From: Methanolobus halotolerans | GTDB lineage: Archaea; Halobacteriota; Methanosarcinia; Methanosarcinales; Methanosarcinaceae | Direction: 5' to 3' | Assembly (NCBI RefSeq): GCF_004745425.1 | Contig: NZ_PGGK01000003.1 | Coordinates: forward strand, 62,001 to 126,000 | DNA length: 64,000 nt | Shown here: positions 9,456-17,414 of the stretch, piece by piece | How positions within the stretch are numbered: the first letter of the stretch is position 1 | Layout: every line of letters begins with the position of its first letter | Notes under the pieces: model-generated | The model's input: the letters and a program-made list of their open reading frames with translations, nothing else | Databases searched by the model: none | Told to the model about the DNA's origin: nothing | Made by a program: the position numbers and the translations under genes

Positions 9456-10721
9456 TCATTTCAGATTCGCTTCGTAGGCAGAGAGTATCTTTTCGAGATC
9501 ATCTCCGGTATGTGCGGCGGAGAGGAAATTTGTCTCGAACTGTGAAGGTGGCAGGAAAATGCCGCTGTCCAGCATCCTGAAGAAGAACTTAATATACCCT
9601 TCCTTATCACATTTCAGCACATCCTGATAGTCCAGGGGCCTGTCACCGAAGAATATCTTGAACATTGAAGAGAGCCCGGAAACTGTGTAGTCCAGACCGA
9701 GGTCTGCAACTATATCAGATAAGCCGGACCGGAGATCATCTCCGGCTGCACTGAGCTTTTTGTGAACATCCTCTTTCTCAAGTACGTCCAGCACTGCAAG
9801 ACCAGCTGCAACCGACGTAGGGCTTCCGCTGAAGGTACCTGCCTGGTACACACTACCGGAAGGTGAGACCATCTCCATTATCTCCTTCTTACCGCCGAAT
9901 ATTCCTATCGGAAGGCCTCCGCCCACTATCTTTCCGAGGGTGGTCATGTCAGGGGTGACGCCGTAGTATTCCTGTGCGCCTCCCATGGCGAGCCTGAAGC
10001 CGGTGATGACTTCATCAAAAATGAGCACAACATCGTTCTCTTCAGTGACCTTACGTACTTCCCGGAGGTAATCCCCTTCAGGCAGGACAGGTCCTATATT
10101 GCCCATTACGGGTTCCAGAATAAAGGCAGCCAGATCGTCATTATATTTCTCTATGAAAGATGTCAGTGTCTCGATATCGTTGAAAGGTACCTGAAGAGTG
10201 TGTTTGGTAAAGTCCCCGGGTATTCCCAAAGAATCGGGTTTGCCCAGAGTAGTCGCTCCTGAACCTGCTTTAACCAGAACCGCATCATGTGCTCCATGGA
10301 AACCACCTTCTATCTTGATGAACTTGTTCTTACCAGTGAAACCCCTGGCGGCCCTGAGAGCGCTCATAGTAGCCTCTGTGCCGGTTGAAACAAAACGGAG
10401 CATATCAATACTCGGGTAAAGGCCAGCAATCCTGTCTGCCAGACTGACCTCGGGTTCTGTTGGAGTGCCATAGAGCCAGCCTTTATCAAGCTGGGAGATC
10501 ACTGCCTCTTTGATATTCGGATTTGCATGGCCCAGGATATTGGGACCATATGCAAGACAACAATCAATATACTCGTTCCCGTCTATGTCGGTTATCTTTG
10601 ATCCGCTGGCTGACTGCGTATAGAAAGGATATGGTTTGATCGCCCGTACCGGACTGCTTACTCCTCCGGGGAGGAGAGTTCTTGCTTTTTGGTATAATTC
10701 TCTTGACTTATCTAAGGACAT
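9456..10721 (-). CDS. hemL: Glutamate-1-semialdehyde 2,1-aminomutase HemL
   Basis: PLP enzyme that converts glutamate-1-semialdehyde to 5-aminolevulinate. The 421 residues begin '[19 protein letters not shown]', contain the cofactor region '[18 protein letters not shown]', and the PLP lysine lies in '[13 protein letters not shown]'. Other landmarks are '[18 protein letters not shown]' and '[16 protein letters not shown]'. Full length for the family. It is separated from hemB by 15 bases and from hemC by 13, and acts directly after HemA. Confidence 0.96.
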   Translation of the reverse strand: MSLDKSRELYQKARTLLPGGVSSPVRAIKPYPFYTQSASGSKITDIDGNEYIDCCLAYGPNILGHANPNIKEAVISQLDKGWLYGTPTEPEVSLADRIAGLYPSIDMLRFVSTGTEATMSALRAARGFTGKNKFIKIEGGFHGAHDAVLVKAGSGATTLGKPDSLGIPGDFTKHTLQVPFNDIETLTSFIEKYNDDLAAFILEPVMGNIGPVLPEGDYLREVRKVTEENDVVLIFDEVITGFRLAMGGAQEYYGVTPDMTTLGKIVGGGLPIGIFGGKKEIMEMVSPSGSVYQAGTFSGSPTSVAAGLAVLDVLEKEDVHKKLSAAGDDLRSGLSDIVADLGLDYTVSGLSSMFKIFFGDRPLDYQDVLKCDKEGYIKFFFRMLDSGIFLPPSQFETNFLSAAHTGDDLEKILSAYEANLK

Positions 10722-10736
10722 AAGATCACCGTCAGA

Positions 10737-11711
10737 TCATTTTAGCATTCTTGCCATGTCTTTTGCAAAATAGCTTAGTATCATATCCGCACCGGCACGC
10801 TTTATGGAAAGCAGTGACTCGTACATCGCCTGCTTCTCATCGAGCCAGCCATTCTGTGCGGCTGCTTTTATCATTGCGAATTCCCCGCTGACATTATAAG
10901 CGGCTGTCGGCATCCCGAACTCCGTCTTGATACGGTAGATGATATCAAGGTAAGGCAGTGCAGGTTTCACCATTACGATGTCGGCACCTTCCATGATATC
11001 CAGTTCTACTTCCCGGAGGGCCTCATTGGAGTTTGCGGGGTCCATCTGGTAGGCAGACCTGTCACCGAAACAGCATCCGGAATCTGCAACATCCCTGAAA
11101 GGACCGTAGAATGAAGATGAATATTTCGCAGCATAGGACATTATCGGGATGTCCTTGAAATTGTTCTCATCAAGAGCCGATCTTATTGCACCGATCATCC
11201 CGTCCATCATTCCTGATGGTGCCACCATGTCAGCACCGGCCTTAGAATGGCTTACCGCGGTCTTCCCAAGCAGGGGCAGGGTCGGATCATTCAATATCTC
11301 ACCCTTCTCGCGATCGATCATGCCGCAGTGACCGTGGTCCGTGTACTCACAAAGGCAGACATCCGTAATAACCAGCATGTCCCTGCCAAGTTCACTCTTG
11401 ATCTCGCGAACTGCCTTCTGGACCACATCCTCATCCCCCCAGGCAGAGCTGCCTTGTTCGTCCTTTTGAGCAGGTATCCCGAAAAGGATGAGTGCAGGTA
11501 TGCCAAGATCAGCAGCTTCCTTTGCATCATCGGCCACCTTGTTCAACGGAAGACGCTCAACACCGGGCATGGATGCTGTTCTCTGCACGCTATCAATGGT
11601 CTCATCCACAAACATCGGATAAATAAGGTCATTGACTGAGATTGATGTCTCTCTTACGAGATCTCTTATTTTTCCGCTTCTTAACCTTCTCATTCTAAGT
11701 TCTGGGAACAT
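10737..11711 (-). CDS. hemB: Delta-aminolevulinic acid dehydratase (porphobilinogen synthase) HemB
   Basis: Joins two aminolevulinates into porphobilinogen. The 324-residue enzyme shows the zinc-type metal site '[14 protein letters not shown]' and both Schiff-base lysines, in '[16 protein letters not shown]' and '[10 protein letters not shown]'. I place the start at the ATG at 11711 giving '[11 protein letters not shown]', which matches the family N terminus and has AAGGTGG upstream; the extra 20 in-frame residues before it belong to the hemA coding region. The start lies inside the last 22 bases of hemA, so translation is probably coupled. Confidence 0.95.
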   Translation of the reverse strand: MFPELRMRRLRSGKIRDLVRETSISVNDLIYPMFVDETIDSVQRTASMPGVERLPLNKVADDAKEAADLGIPALILFGIPAQKDEQGSSAWGDEDVVQKAVREIKSELGRDMLVITDVCLCEYTDHGHCGMIDREKGEILNDPTLPLLGKTAVSHSKAGADMVAPSGMMDGMIGAIRSALDENNFKDIPIMSYAAKYSSSFYGPFRDVADSGCCFGDRSAYQMDPANSNEALREVELDIMEGADIVMVKPALPYLDIIYRIKTEFGMPTAAYNVSGEFAMIKAAAQNGWLDEKQAMYESLLSIKRAGADMILSYFAKDMARMLK

Positions 11712-12988
11712 GGTATCGGCCCACCTTTGATCTTGATCTTCTCTGTTGCCTTTTGGATATTGAATAAACAAAAGACCATATCCAGCATTTCATCGTCACC
11801 GACCTCAGCCGCATTCCTCATGACCTTTGTTGGTTCGGCAAGTATCTTGTTCACGATGGAATGTGTCAGGTCATCGATTATGCGACTTTCGACTTCACCT
11901 ATTGTATGATAAGCACTAAGCTTGTTCAAAGCACGCTCTTTTTCCTGGCTGCGCACCCTGTAGAACTGTGCATATAGCTCCGAGACAATATAATCTGCCC
12001 TCTGGCGTTTATATTGCTTGTTAAGCAGGTCGAATTCCTCATCTATGATAGCCTGTACCTTTTCAACCTCTTCAAGCCTGAGTTCCAGGTTCTTTTCATT
12101 GATAACACGCAGATTATCTATATTATATAGTGTCACATGAGGAATGTCCACAATGGAAGGATCGATATCCCTGGGATTTGCGATATCTATCAGAAGTAAT
12201 TCTTTTTCCCGGGACCGCATCGCTTTTAGTACCTGCTCATGCCTCAGGACAAAATGCGGTGCTCCCGTTGCACTTATGACCACATCGGCCTTCTTGAGGT
12301 TCTCATCGACATGGTCGAAATGGACCGCATGTCCCCCCATTTCATCGGCAAGCTGCTTTGCGGTCGCATACGTCCGGTTTGCAATGTACATCAATTCTAT
12401 ATCCCTGTGGGACAGAGCCCTGGTCACAAGTGTCCCCATCTCGCCGGTACCGATCACAAGAACCATCTTGTTCTTCAGGTCACCGACAGTATCTTCTGCA
12501 AGGTCTACTGAAGCCGATGCAATCGATAAGGCACCCCTGTTTATCTCTGTCTCGGTCCTTACCCTTTTACCGACCTGTATGGCCTTACTGAATGCTGTGT
12601 CCAGCATTTTTCCGGTGGTGCCAAGATTCTTGGCTATCTGGTAAAGGTCCTTTATCTGACCCAGTATCTGATCCTCCCCGATTATCATGGATTCAAGGCC
12701 AGACGATAATCTGAGCAGATGCATTATAGATTCTTCATGATCATAAAAATCAAATATATTAGATGAAAGGCCCATCTTCTTTGCGAACTGGAACAATACG
12801 CTGCTCCCCTTGGGAGAAACAACATACATCTCGATACGGTTGCAGGTCTTAAGTACAGCACATTCGCATACAAGCTCGTTTGCGCAGAGTTCCCGGAGGA
12901 TATACTCCAGGTCATCGTTCCATACCTCTTCCATCTCTTCCACGCTTGCCTTGGAATGTGTGATGACCATACTTGAGATCTCAGTCAA
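11690..12988 (-). CDS. hemA: Glutamyl-tRNA reductase HemA
   Basis: Reduces glutamyl-tRNA to glutamate-1-semialdehyde with NADPH, the first committed step of tetrapyrrole synthesis. The 432 residues contain the nucleophilic cysteine in '[13 protein letters not shown]', the '[17 protein letters not shown]' segment, the NADPH loop '[13 protein letters not shown]' and the C-terminal dimerisation helix. The start appears to be TTG at 12988 (AGAGGTG five bases upstream), giving '[15 protein letters not shown]', as in related methanogens; an ATG six codons later is the alternative. A TATA-like stretch just upstream may give it an internal promoter. Confidence 0.94.
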   Translation of the reverse strand: MTEISSMVITHSKASVEEMEEVWNDDLEYILRELCANELVCECAVLKTCNRIEMYVVSPKGSSVLFQFAKKMGLSSNIFDFYDHEESIMHLLRLSSGLESMIIGEDQILGQIKDLYQIAKNLGTTGKMLDTAFSKAIQVGKRVRTETEINRGALSIASASVDLAEDTVGDLKNKMVLVIGTGEMGTLVTRALSHRDIELMYIANRTYATAKQLADEMGGHAVHFDHVDENLKKADVVISATGAPHFVLRHEQVLKAMRSREKELLLIDIANPRDIDPSIVDIPHVTLYNIDNLRVINEKNLELRLEEVEKVQAIIDEEFDLLNKQYKRQRADYIVSELYAQFYRVRSQEKERALNKLSAYHTIGEVESRIIDDLTHSIVNKILAEPTKVMRNAAEVGDDEMLDMVFCLFNIQKATEKIKIKGGPIPCSQNLE

Positions 12989-13028
12989 CGAAACACCTCT
13001 GGTGATTTTTTTTCAAAAGATGCGGAAA

Positions 13029-13040
13029 ATATATTATAAG
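13029..13040 (-). promoter_or_regulatory. Possible internal promoter upstream of hemA
   Basis: Read on the minus strand the sequence is CTTATAATATAT, about 45 bases before the hemA start, in the 60-base gap after the precorrin-2 dehydrogenase gene. It would allow the general heme and cofactor genes to be expressed independently of the ahb genes. Confidence 0.35.
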
Positions 13041-13048
13041 CAGACATT

Positions 13049-13723
13049 CTATCGGACTTTCTCGTTTATTTTCTCAGATACTATATCCTGTGCTATGTTA
13101 AACCCTTTTTCATAGGATTGTGCAAGTGCGGACCAGACTTCGTCACTTTCGAGTACTTCCCATAACAGGTCCTTTCTGTCCCTCTGATCAGGTACATTCT
13201 CTTTAAGGTATATGCGCAGGTTTTCCTGGACTTTGATCATATCCGCGAATTCAGGTGTGATCACACCTTCAAGCTTTTGCCGGACAAATCTTGAAAAGGC
13301 CGGACTGGAACCTGATGTGGACATGCTTATGGTAAGGTATCCCCTTTTGATGACAGAGGGAACGGTAATATCGCCAATGGCATCGACCTGATTTGTAAGG
13401 ATGTTCTTCTTCTTTGCTGCATCAGCTATCCTTTCGTTGATCTCCCTCTTGTTTGTGGCGGGAATCACCAGGAATGCACCGTTCACAAGATTGCTGATCT
13501 CAACACCTGATAGTTTTCCTGCATCTGCTGTCACCAGATGGACGTTATCCTTTGCAGAGACCTCCCTGATCTGTGGCGTGAAGCTCATGCTTATGACCGT
13601 TACATCCGCATACCGGGAAAATAAAAGGGTTTTCCTTTCACTGACAGAACCGCCACCGAAAATGACAATCTTTCTGCCAGTCATGTCTATGAGCAGTGGT
13701 AGGAAGGGGTTCTCTGGTTCCAT
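13049..13723 (-). CDS. Precorrin-2 dehydrogenase / sirohydrochlorin ferrochelatase-type protein (CysG N-domain, Met8p-like)
   Basis: Oxidises precorrin-2 to sirohydrochlorin with NAD and may insert iron to make siroheme. The 224 residues start 'PFLPLLIDMTGRKIVIFGGGSVSERKT', an NAD-binding loop characteristic of the CysG N-domain, with 'FLVIPATNKREINERIADAA' and 'STSGSSPAFSRFVRQKLE' further on. The uroporphyrinogen methyltransferase domain of full CysG is absent, as expected for the archaeal stand-alone form, so SUMT must be encoded elsewhere. It sits between hemA and the siroheme decarboxylase genes, consistent with siroheme being the branch point to heme b. Whether it also acts as chelatase cannot be judged from sequence alone. 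Confidence 0.9.
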   Translation of the reverse strand: MEPENPFLPLLIDMTGRKIVIFGGGSVSERKTLLFSRYADVTVISMSFTPQIREVSAKDNVHLVTADAGKLSGVEISNLVNGAFLVIPATNKREINERIADAAKKKNILTNQVDAIGDITVPSVIKRGYLTISMSTSGSSPAFSRFVRQKLEGVITPEFADMIKVQENLRIYLKENVPDQRDRKDLLWEVLESDEVWSALAQSYEKGFNIAQDIVSEKINEKVR

Positions 13724-13787
13724 GCGAAATATTCCTCTTCAGGTCCATCTGCCTTTCGCTGTAAATTAGTTAAACATTGCGACCAGA

Positions 13788-14246
13788 TTACAAACGAATA
13801 CCTGTCTTCTTGAACTCACGCTCACTGAACAGGAGTCTGTAGTCCATGATCCCGGTTGCCTGCGAGATCCTTGCAGCCACCTCTTCACAGTCCTCCCTTG
13901 TATAGGAATGGACCATGGTGAAAAGATTGTATTCCCAGCCAGGGCACCTGGGCCTTTCATAGCAATGAGTAACTTCCTCGAAGGAAGCCATGGTGCTGCC
14001 GACATCTTCCACCTGCCCGTCAGGAACATTCCAGATGCACATGGCGTTTGCAATGATACCTATATCCCTGTGGCCTATCGATGCACCAAAACGTCGTATG
14101 ATACCTTTATCCTGCATCGCCTCAATCCTTGTGACGACATCTTCCTCGGTGAGCCCGAGACTGCTGGCTATGTCCCTGAATGGAGAGGGTGTAAGCGGTA
14201 TTCCGTTCTGAGTGAGTTTTATGATCTTTTCTTCTGTTTCGTCCAT
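13788..14246 (-). CDS. ahbB: Siroheme decarboxylase subunit AhbB (Lrp/AsnC-like)
   Basis: One half of the enzyme that removes two acetate carboxyls from siroheme, giving 12,18-didecarboxysiroheme in the alternative heme pathway. The 152-residue protein has an Lrp-type winged helix (residues 1-60) but 'VTHCYERPRCPGWEYNLFTM' marks it as an AhbA/AhbB/NirDL-type enzyme rather than a transcription factor; the histidine and arginine in this stretch are those implicated in the active site. The adjacent gene encodes a diverged paralogue. Assignment of this copy to AhbB rather than AhbA is from remembered motif differences and is less certain than membership of the pair. The start is the ATG at 14246, four bases after the upstream stop. 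Confidence 0.85.
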   Translation of the reverse strand: MDETEEKIIKLTQNGIPLTPSPFRDIASSLGLTEEDVVTRIEAMQDKGIIRRFGASIGHRDIGIIANAMCIWNVPDGQVEDVGSTMASFEEVTHCYERPRCPGWEYNLFTMVHSYTREDCEEVAARISQATGIMDYRLLFSEREFKKTGIRL

Positions 14247-14250
14247 AATC

Positions 14251-14715
14251 TCACCTTATATTGAACCTTACACCTATCTTGAACAAACGTTTTGTAGGCA
14301 GGTTGATGAATTCAAGTCCGGTCTTTGCCTTAAGCTCATCCAGTATCTCATATATCCTCCCCTTTTCTGAAGCAGAAAGTGTGAACCATATATTATATCT
14401 ATCAGGCCTAAGGTAGTTGTGTGAAACCTCAGTGTATTCGTTTATGTAGCTTGCAACTTCATCGATCCTTTCGTCAGGCACATTCACAGCCACCAGTGTA
14501 CTTGTGCCTCCGATACTGTTACGGTTGATCACAGGCCCGATCTTCCTGACAGCTCCTTCGTCATGCAGCCTCCCAAGACGCCTGATAACCTCGTCCTCAC
14601 TTATACCAAGCCTCTCTCCGAGCTTTTTATAGGGACGGGAATCGAGGGGAAAATCATACTGTATAGTGTTCAGTATAGTTTTATCCACATCATCGAGATA
14701 TATCATTAAGATCAC
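14251..14715 (-). CDS. ahbA: Siroheme decarboxylase subunit AhbA (Lrp/AsnC-like)
   Basis: Partner of the neighbouring decarboxylase subunit. The Lrp-like N-domain ('LDDVDKTILNTIQYDFPL', 'LGISEDEVIRRLGRLHDEG') is followed by 'VSHNYLRPDRYNIWFTL', the active-site segment of siroheme decarboxylases. A GTG at 14715 overlaps the ahbD stop (GTGA); an ATG at 14706 would shorten the protein by three residues. Together with AhbB it is expected to form a heterodimer in the cytoplasm. It could be confused with an Lrp regulator by automatic annotation, but the context (ahbD, hemA-B-C-L) settles the role. Confidence 0.86.
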   Translation of the reverse strand: MILMIYLDDVDKTILNTIQYDFPLDSRPYKKLGERLGISEDEVIRRLGRLHDEGAVRKIGPVINRNSIGGTSTLVAVNVPDERIDEVASYINEYTEVSHNYLRPDRYNIWFTLSASEKGRIYEILDELKAKTGLEFINLPTKRLFKIGVRFNIR

Positions 14716-15764
14716 TGTTTTTCAGGTACGTATATACAGTAGGGCTCCTCTGCAAGGTAATCCCCGGACGCAGCATAGGCGCGCGCCCGACAGCCTCCAC
14801 ATACTTCATTATATTCACAGTCGCCACACTTTCCCTTAAGTTTTGAGACATCCCTCAGGTCATTGAATACCTTTGAATTTTCCCATACATCCTTAAAGGA
14901 CTGCTCCCTGATGTTTCCGGCCAGTGCAGGCAGATATCCGCATGGGTAGACTTCCCCTGTGCTGGATACGAAACAAAATCCGGTCCCACCCAGGCATCCC
15001 TTTGTCATGGCTTCATATCCATGGGTTTTGACTGTAACCTCGGTACCTTCTTTTCTTGCCCTCTGACGCATTATCCTGAAGTAATGGGGAGCACAGGTTG
15101 CCTTCAACTGTATCTTTGCGGTTTTCTGCCTGTCATAGAACCAGTTGAGAACCCTTTCATATTCCACCGGAGGTATTTCCTCTTCCTCCAGCTCCTTACC
15201 CCTGCCCGTTGGCACCAGCAGGAAGATATGCAATGCTTCGGCACCTATTTCAGTTGCCATCTCAAGAATCGCAGGTATCTCCCGGATATTACGTTTCGTG
15301 ATGGTCGTATTTATCTGGAAACCAATATCTGCCTTTTTGATCGCTTCTATACCCCTCATGGCACCTTCGAAGGCCCCTGGCATGCACCTGAAGTCATCAT
15401 GCGTCTGCGGGCTTGAGCCATCCAGACTTATGCTTATCCTCCTGACACCCACATCCCTGAGCTTTTCGGCCACTTCCGGCGTTACAAGCGTCCCGTTGGT
15501 TGCAAAGGCCACATGGAGGCCTTTTAAGGTTGCGTATTGTGCCAGTTCGTAGATATCATCCCTAACAAGAGGCTCGCCACCACTGAGTATCAGTATGGGG
15601 TTTCCCATCTGTGCAATCTCATCGATGAACCGCGTTGCCTCTTCTGTTGTGAGCTCACCTTTTGGTTTTTCAGAGGTCGATGCCCCGCGGCAGTGCCTGC
15701 AGGAAAGGTTACATCCTGCGGTTGTTTCCCATGCTATGAGTCTTGGAGCTTTTACCATATTCAT
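14712..15764 (-). CDS. ahbD: AhbD, radical SAM heme b synthase
   Basis: Oxidatively decarboxylates two propionates of Fe-coproporphyrin III to vinyl groups, the last step of heme b synthesis in archaea and sulfate reducers. The 350-residue protein has the radical SAM motif CNLSCRHC (Cys 18, 22, 25), 'LILSGGEPLVRDDI', and an auxiliary cluster domain with 'GTGFCFVSSTGEVYPCGY' and 'CGDCEYNEVCGGCRARAYA'. I start it at the ATG at 15764; other ATG or TTG codons lie within six bases either side. It is the first gene of the long minus-strand operon, with a TATA box very close, so the leader is short. AhbC, which removes the acetate side chains from didecarboxysiroheme, is not in this window. Confidence 0.9.
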   Translation of the reverse strand: MNMVKAPRLIAWETTAGCNLSCRHCRGASTSEKPKGELTTEEATRFIDEIAQMGNPILILSGGEPLVRDDIYELAQYATLKGLHVAFATNGTLVTPEVAEKLRDVGVRRISISLDGSSPQTHDDFRCMPGAFEGAMRGIEAIKKADIGFQINTTITKRNIREIPAILEMATEIGAEALHIFLLVPTGRGKELEEEEIPPVEYERVLNWFYDRQKTAKIQLKATCAPHYFRIMRQRARKEGTEVTVKTHGYEAMTKGCLGGTGFCFVSSTGEVYPCGYLPALAGNIREQSFKDVWENSKVFNDLRDVSKLKGKCGDCEYNEVCGGCRARAYAASGDYLAEEPYCIYVPEKQ

Positions 15765-15796
15765 CAATTGTATATCAGAAGTTTGAGTTTCATTTA

Positions 15797-15806
15797 CTTT
15801 TTATAG
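15797..15806 (-). promoter_or_regulatory. TATA box of the heme operon
   Basis: Read on the minus strand the bases are CTATAAAAAG. The distance to the ahbD ATG is about 33 bases, predicting a nearly leaderless transcript. The first TTAGTGCAC-like box begins five bases upstream of it. Confidence 0.55.
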
Positions 15807-15810
15807 GATG

Positions 15811-15879
15811 GCACTATACTAGTGCACACCCGTATTAATAATTAGTCATTAGTACACAGTTCATTCAATATTAGTGCAC
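15811..15879. promoter_or_regulatory. Iterated TTAGTGCAC boxes between ahbD and ccmE
   Basis: Three copies of a 9-base word occur in the same orientation: CTAGTGCAC (15819-15827), TTAGTACAC (15849-15857) and TTAGTGCAC (15871-15879). The first also forms a palindrome with GCACTATACTAGTGC at 15811-15825. The array begins directly upstream of the ahbD TATA box and lies in the intergenic region shared with the ccmE operon, so it could bind a regulator controlling one or both operons. No binding protein is identifiable. Confidence 0.45.
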
Positions 15880-15943
15880 GGCTTACGAGCCGGAGAACTG
15901 ATCACAAACAGATAATGAGGTCTTAACAAAGTCTGTTGAACGA

Positions 15944-16066
15944 CCAGGGATCGGACCTTCAATGAGAGGTGAATACAATAAGTTCTTTAGAGATTGCATT
16001 TGTATATACATGGATAATACTTGCAATATATATCATTCACCTGCTACATGTCCGTAGGTCCCTGGG
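15944..16066. ncRNA. Structured RNA-like element upstream of ccmE
   Basis: Four nested complementary segments stack into one long irregular hairpin: CCAGGGA (15944-15950) with TCCCTGG (16059-16065), CGGAC (15952-15956) with GTCCG (16050-16054), AGGTGAAT (15967-15974) with ATTCACCT (16035-16042), and ATTGCA (15993-15998) with TGCAAT (16022-16027). About 26 base pairs fall in order, with a four-base bulge between the two outer stems. It ends 53 bases before the ccmE start and could be a 5' leader element, a separate small RNA or a small mobile hairpin element. It matches no RNA family that I recognise. Confidence 0.45.
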
Positions 16067-16118
16067 AAAAAAGTGCAGGAAATTAAAAGAGTAATCTATA
16101 CCAACTGAAGGTGCTTTA

Positions 16119-16499
16119 ATGGACAGGAAACAGAAGACTGTTCTTGCGATATTTTTTATATTCTTTGTAGGAGTCGTCGGACTCTGGAATGTGGACCTTT
16201 CCCAGGGCTATCCAATGATATCGGAATTAAGGGAAAACCCCGACCGATATGTCGATAATGAAGTTGATACCATGGGAGTGATCAAGAATGGCACCCTTGA
16301 CATTTCAACCAGCGGGATATCATTTATACTGCAGGATGTAGAGGACGAGACATTCGAGATCGAAGTTGAGTATAAGGGAGCACTTCCCGCAGATCTCACA
16401 GAAGGAAAAGGTATTAGTATAACCGGCATGATGGTCTCGCACGACAGGATAGAAGCTAACAGAATCGTGATGGGCTGCCCTTCAAAATACACGGAATGA
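16119..16499 (+). CDS. ccmE: CcmE, cytochrome c-type heme chaperone (CxxxY variant)
   Basis: Holds heme on the outer face of the membrane before transfer to apocytochrome c. The 126 residues begin with a positively charged end and one membrane segment (about 8-25), followed by an OB-fold domain; 'ISELRENPDRYVDNEVDTMG' resembles the opening of known CcmE domains. The C terminus ends 'GCPSKYTE': Cys120 and Tyr124 form the CxxxY motif that replaces the HxxxY heme-binding site in archaeal and some deltaproteobacterial CcmE. GAAGGTG precedes the ATG. It starts a three-gene plus-strand operon and is transcribed away from the heme b operon, which would provide its substrate. Other ccm genes are not in the window. 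Confidence 0.85.
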   Translation: MDRKQKTVLAIFFIFFVGVVGLWNVDLSQGYPMISELRENPDRYVDNEVDTMGVIKNGTLDISTSGISFILQDVEDETFEIEVEYKGALPADLTEGKGISITGMMVSHDRIEANRIVMGCPSKYTE

Positions 16500-16515
16500 T
16501 CAGGCTAGAAAAAGT

Positions 16516-17406
16516 ATGACGGAAATAGAGGATCTTGAAGAATATCAGCTGATTAAAGCTTCAATGGACGGGCTTGTTGCTTCAATGGATGACAGTTCGA
16601 ACATGAAAAAGATGATGCTGCACATATGCAGCTCCGGTGGCAAAAGCATCCGTCCGATCATACTTGTTCTGTGTACAGAGCTTTGCGGAGGGCACTCCCA
16701 AAAAAGTGTCGATGCGGCCCTTGCTATCGAACTTATACATTCCGCGTCCCTCATACATGATGATGTGCTTGATGACGGCGTAATACGCAGAGGAATTGAA
16801 TCGGCCCACAAGAAATACGGTGTTCCTGCAGCCATACTTTGTGGTGATTTTCTGATATCAAAAGCCATTTCACTTATATCATCATACGGGACTGATTCTG
16901 TGCTTGAGTTCGGAAGGGCAGGGATGTACATGGCCGAAGGCGAGACCATTGATATTTCCAGTGCCGGTCGTGAGTTCAGGAAAAATAACTATTTCGATTG
17001 TATTTCAAAGAAGACAGCAGCTTTGTTTGCTGCAAGTGCGGCGATCGGTGCCTATGTTGCTGGCGCGGACAGGGACCTGGCCCTCAAGCTGAGAGATTTT
17101 GGCGAATGCGTTGGCAACGCATATCAGATAGTAGATGACCTTCTTGAATATCTTGACAGGCTGGAGGATAAGCAGTCAACATATGAGTCAGTCACCTTGC
17201 CGCAGATCCTTCGCCGCAGCATGGGACACGAGGAAGCAGTGAGAGTGACCGTTGAAGAGGTCAACTCCTATGTGAACAGGGCAAAAGAGATACTGGACGA
17301 GTTCAGCACGTCAGATGCCAAAGATAAATTGTTGATGATAAGCAATCTGATCACTCTCGACATGCTACCCGCAAACATCCTTGAGGAAAATCAATCCAAT
17401 TCTTAG
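16516..17406 (+). CDS. Polyprenyl diphosphate synthase (probable medium/long chain)
   Basis: Trans-prenyltransferase extending an allylic diphosphate with isopentenyl diphosphate. The 296-residue all-helical protein has the first Asp-rich motif in 'SASLIHDDVLDDGVIRRG' (DDVLD) and the second as 'YQIVDDLLEYLD', where the usual final Asp is Glu. 'GKSIRPIILVLCTELCG' is the basic substrate-binding stretch. Small residues (SAS) before the first motif suggest a product longer than C20. Position between ccmE and a radical SAM gene, rather than with archaeal lipid genes, suggests that it makes the pentaprenyl chain of methanophenazine; a geranylfarnesyl diphosphate synthase is known in Methanosarcina mazei. 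Chain length is inference. It begins 16 bases after ccmE. Confidence 0.88.
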   Translation: MTEIEDLEEYQLIKASMDGLVASMDDSSNMKKMMLHICSSGGKSIRPIILVLCTELCGGHSQKSVDAALAIELIHSASLIHDDVLDDGVIRRGIESAHKKYGVPAAILCGDFLISKAISLISSYGTDSVLEFGRAGMYMAEGETIDISSAGREFRKNNYFDCISKKTAALFAASAAIGAYVAGADRDLALKLRDFGECVGNAYQIVDDLLEYLDRLEDKQSTYESVTLPQILRRSMGHEEAVRVTVEEVNSYVNRAKEILDEFSTSDAKDKLLMISNLITLDMLPANILEENQSNS

Positions 17407-17414
17407 GTGTATCT

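Noticed and set aside
12144..12644. 166-codon plus-strand frame inside hemA
   Set aside because: Antisense shadow of hemA; serine-rich product without domain structure.
13788..14715. Two Lrp/AsnC-like transcription regulators
   Set aside because: The winged-helix N-domains look regulatory, but the VTHCYERP and VSHNYLRP segments and the adjacent ahbD identify siroheme decarboxylase subunits.
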